Source of the DNA: Lachnospiraceae bacterium
Lineage (GTDB): Bacteria > Bacillota > Clostridia > Lachnospirales > Lachnospiraceae
Assembly (NCBI GenBank): GCA_017483425.1
Contig: JAFUWM010000369.1
Coordinates: 1-8,430, forward strand
Length of the DNA: 8,430 nt
Reading direction: 5' to 3'
In this document: piece after piece, positions 6,242-8,430 of the stretch
How positions within the stretch are numbered: position 1 is the first letter of the stretch
Layout of the letters: each line of letters starts with the position of its first letter
Program-made: the position numbers and the translations under genes
Notes under the pieces: generated by a model
What the model saw: only the letters and a program-made list of their open reading frames with translations
What the model was told of the DNA's origin: nothing
Database searches by the model: none

Positions 6242-7258
6242 TCACTCAAATCCGTTCGGATGGCCTTTTTGCCAGTTCCATGAATCCCGGCACATCTCCT
6301 CGATACCGTTCTCAGCCTCCCAGCCCAGTTCTTTCTTTGCCTTTTCCGGACTTGCATACCACTCAGCGATATCACCCGCTCGTCTGGGCTTGATGCTGTA
6401 TGGTATCTTTATATTATTTACTTTCTCAAATGTCTTAACTATATCAAGCACTGAATAACCGTGTCCCGTACCTAGATTGCAGATGAAGCATCCGGGGTTC
6501 GTGCGAAGCTTGTCTATTGCCTTTACATGAGCCTTTGCCAGATCGACCACATGTATATAATCCCTGACCCCCGTACCGTCAGGCGTATCATAGTCGTCTC
6601 CGAATACTCCAAGCTCCGGCAGCTTGCCTACCGCGACCTGGGTGATATACGGCATCAGGTTATTCGGTCTGCCATTAGGATTCTCTCCTATATTTCCCGA
6701 GGGATGCGCGCCTATAGGATTGAAGTAACGCAGGATCACCATGTTCCACTCGGGATCGGCCTTCTGCATATCCACAAGTATCTGCTCCAGCATCCACTTC
6801 GTCCAGCCATAAGGATTGGTGCAGGTTCCTTTCGGACAGTCCTCGGTTATAGGCACCGTCTCCGGATCACCGTAAACCGTAGCCGATGAAGAGAAAACAA
6901 AATTCTTCGCTCAGTTCTTCCTCATCACATAAAGCAGGGTCAGCGTGCCCGCGATATTATTGTGATAATACTCCCAAGGCTTCTCAACCGATTCTCCCAC
7001 GGCCTTTAATGACGCGAAGTTAATACACTCCTTTATGTCAGGATTCTCCCTGATTTTGTTCTCGAGATCCTCGCGGCTGTTTATGTCCGCCTCGTAGCAC
7101 TTCACGCTCTTTCCCGTAAGCTCCTCGACAGCCTTTATCGCTTTCGGCGAGGAATTAGAGAAGTTGTCCATCACGACGACCTCATATCCTCCGTTAAGCA
7201 GCTCCACTAGTGTGTGTGTGCCGATGTATCCGGCTCCCCCTGTGACTAAGATTGACAT
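6242..7258 (-). pseudogene. galE: galE, UDP-glucose 4-epimerase, interrupted by an in-frame TGA
   Basis: The intact enzyme interconverts UDP-glucose and UDP-galactose with bound NAD, in galactose use and cell-surface sugar supply. The frame runs from ATG 7258 to TGA 6244-6242, a 338-codon span equal to normal GalE length, but codon 116 (6913-6911) is TGA. Residues 1-115 hold the NAD-binding GGAGYIGT and end RKN. After the stop, homology resumes at once in the same frame with KNFVFSSSATVYG, the catalytic YGWTK (Tyr150, Lys154) and RRAGDIAEWYASPEKA. Relatives commonly have Gly there (GVKN), so GGA to TGA is the simplest explanation. The catalytic Ser, Tyr and Lys all lie past the stop, so neither fragment should work alone. 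A GTG at 6856 could restart translation after a weak GGAG but would miss SSSAT. TGA is the normal terminator of this gene and of glgX, so recoding is unlikely. A true mutation or a sequencing error cannot be told apart here. Confidence 0.85.
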
Positions 7259-7264
7259 ACTATC

Positions 7265-7270
7265 CCTCCT
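7265..7270 (-). promoter_or_regulatory. Ribosome binding site of galE
   Basis: A perfect AGGAGG on the minus strand lies six bases before the galE ATG (7258-7256), in the 14-base gap after the glutamine synthetase stop codon. It confirms the galE start and points to co-transcription with the gene upstream. Confidence 0.85.
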
Positions 7271-7272
7271 TT

Positions 7273-8430
7273 TTAAACTTCAAACATCAGCTCGCCGTAG
7301 GTTGGCAGAGGCCACATGGCCTTATCCACGAGCATCTCCAACGCATCCGCAGGAGCACGCAGCCTTGCCATCGCAGGCACTATCACATCCTTGCAGAAAA
7401 AAGCCTGGCTCCGTACATCCCTGATCTCCGCTATCTTCTGTATCTGCATACTCAGCTCATCATGGGCTTTTTTCATATTATCTATATGACCCGTAACCTC
7501 CATGAGCAGGGCTTTCTCGACAGTGGTATCAATTCCAGCTTCCGCAAGCTCCCTCACCGATCCGGCAAGGCTTCCCGCATATTTCACGCATACCGGTAAG
7601 ATCTGTTTGGATGCCATGTCTGTCATCGTAGCCGCCTCAACATGGATGCTCTTTGCGTAGGTCTCATAGACCACTTCCTCACGAAGAGTCAGCTCAGATC
7701 TCGTAAATATCCCGAACTTCTCAAAAAGAGCCACTGCTTTGTCCGTTGTGAGAGCAGGCGCCGCCTCTATCATCGTAGGGATATTGGGAAGTCCCCTGCG
7801 CTCCGCTTCCCTAACCCATGCTTCAGAGTATCCGTCGCCATTGAAGATGATCCTCTGATGCTCGGTAAGATTTTTCTTTATAAGGTCGTGAACTCCCATC
7901 GCGAAATCCGGAGCGGCTTCAAGTTCGTTTGCTGCTTCCGAAAAGGCCTCGGCAACGATCGTGTTCAAAACCGTGTTTGCCGAAGCTATACTGTCGGCGC
8001 TTCCAACGGATCGGAATTCAAATTTATTACCTGTGAACGCAAAAGGCGAGGTCCTGTTTCTGTCAGTCGCATCCATCTCCACATCCGGAAGGGCGCTCGC
8101 TCCCGTACGCAGCATCTCGCTCTGCTTCACGCTCTTTGCTTCTCCCGTCGAGATGAGCTGCTCTACCACATCCTCAAGCTGCTCTCCGAGGAATACTGAC
8201 ATTATCGCAGGCGGCGCCTCATTTGCCCCGAGCCTGTGGTCATTTCCTACATCAGCCGCGGACTGTCGAAGCAGATCAGCGTGGATATCTACTGCTTTTA
8301 TTATACACGACAGCACAAGCAGGAACTGTATGTTTTCATTCGGAGTATCCCCGGGATCAAGCAGATTCACACCATTATCCGTACTCAGCGACCAGTTGTT
8401 GTGCTTGCCCGATCCGTTTACTCCTGCATA
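7273..8430 (-). CDS. glnN: Type III glutamine synthetase, C-terminal part (5' end outside window)
   Basis: Glutamine synthetase makes glutamine from glutamate, ammonia and ATP in nitrogen assimilation. The visible 385 residues are roughly the second half of a type III enzyme of about 700 residues; the frame is open to the right edge, so the start is missing. Type III hallmarks appear in order: NGSGKHNNWS at the extreme visible N-terminus (8418-8389), NDHRLGANEAPPAIMSVFLG shortly after, and DATDRNRTSPFAFTGNKFEFR further on. These carry the glutamate- and ATP-site residues. A helical type III C-terminal region follows, ending ELMFEV. An internal GTG at 8370 is not the start, because the conserved GSGKHNNWS lies before it in frame. 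The gene ends 14 bases before galE, with no terminator between. Nothing suggests decay in the visible part. Confidence 0.93.
   Translation of the reverse strand, partial: YAGVNGSGKHNNWSLSTDNGVNLLDPGDTPNENIQFLLVLSCIIKAVDIHADLLRQSAADVGNDHRLGANEAPPAIMSVFLGEQLEDVVEQLISTGEAKSVKQSEMLRTGASALPDVEMDATDRNRTSPFAFTGNKFEFRSVGSADSIASANTVLNTIVAEAFSEAANELEAAPDFAMGVHDLIKKNLTEHQRIIFNGDGYSEAWVREAERRGLPNIPTMIEAAPALTTDKAVALFEKFGIFTRSELTLREEVVYETYAKSIHVEAATMTDMASKQILPVCVKYAGSLAGSVRELAEAGIDTTVEKALLMEVTGHIDNMKKAHDELSMQIQKIAEIRDVRSQAFFCKDVIVPAMARLRAPADALEMLVDKAMWPLPTYGELMFEV

Noticed and set aside
6250..6270. Intrinsic terminator for pilZ inside galE (ATCCG-TT-CGGAT, then TTTTT)
   Set aside because: The stem is only 4-5 pairs and is separated from the T-run by GGCC, so it is too weak to call.
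6242..6856. Treating the two galE halves as two separate short genes
   Set aside because: They share one frame, lie 57 bases apart from stop to apparent restart, and together match one complete GalE; the second half begins only at an internal GTG.
6911..6913. UGA recoding (UGA=Gly code of Gracilibacteria, or selenocysteine)
   Set aside because: glgX and galE both end naturally at TGA, base composition is not that of Gracilibacteria, and the expected residue is not Cys.
7210..7220. GT dinucleotide run in galE as a phase-variable repeat
   Set aside because: It is only 11 bases and encodes the conserved GlyThrHisThr segment after the NAD-binding motif; the reading frame is intact there.
7642..8199. 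Open frame on the plus strand opposite glutamine synthetase
   Set aside because: It is a shadow of a conserved gene with atypical Arg/Cys/His-rich composition and no motif.

Overview
The window reads like a chromosomal segment of an anaerobic Firmicute, most likely of the Lachnospiraceae (Butyrivibrio, Roseburia or Coprococcus type). This is inferred by eye from an FtsH with a long Asn/Gly-rich N-terminus, a type III glutamine synthetase, AGGAGG-type ribosome binding sites, a receiver-PAS-GGDEF protein, and roughly even base composition. No phage, insertion sequence, CRISPR array, tRNA or rRNA was seen. Coding density is very high, and no gene-free stretch reaches 300 bases.

Layout. (1) 1-4377, minus strand: an apparent operon read right to left. 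It holds ftsH (membrane AAA+ protease), glgX (glycogen debranching enzyme, starting inside the last codons of ftsH) and the first 21 codons of an unidentified gene leaving at the left edge. (2) 4378-4539: a divergent promoter region with a good sigma-70-type promoter in each direction. (3) 4540-6240, plus strand: a cyclic-di-GMP pair, namely a receiver-PAS-GGDEF diguanylate cyclase followed by a small stand-alone PilZ protein with its own candidate promoter. (4) 6242-8430, minus strand: the C-terminal half of a type III glutamine synthetase, then 14 bases later galE (UDP-glucose 4-epimerase). The galE reading frame is interrupted by one in-frame TGA at codon 116. The plus-strand pilZ and minus-strand galE converge with one base between their stop codons.

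How the parts fit. The GGDEF protein would make c-di-GMP and the PilZ protein has the residues to bind it, so the centre looks like a self-contained signalling cassette. Its sensor is odd: the receiver domain keeps the phosphoacceptor Asp and the Lys but seems to have lost the Mg-binding acidic pair, and the GGDEF inhibitory site has Lys where Arg is expected. The flanks are housekeeping: protein quality control, glycogen breakdown, nitrogen assimilation and galactose or UDP-sugar metabolism.

I see no wholly new system. The points most worth checking are the galE nonsense codon, the probable leaderless ftsH transcript, the TTG start of the cyclase with its distant Shine-Dalgarno, and the degenerate receiver.
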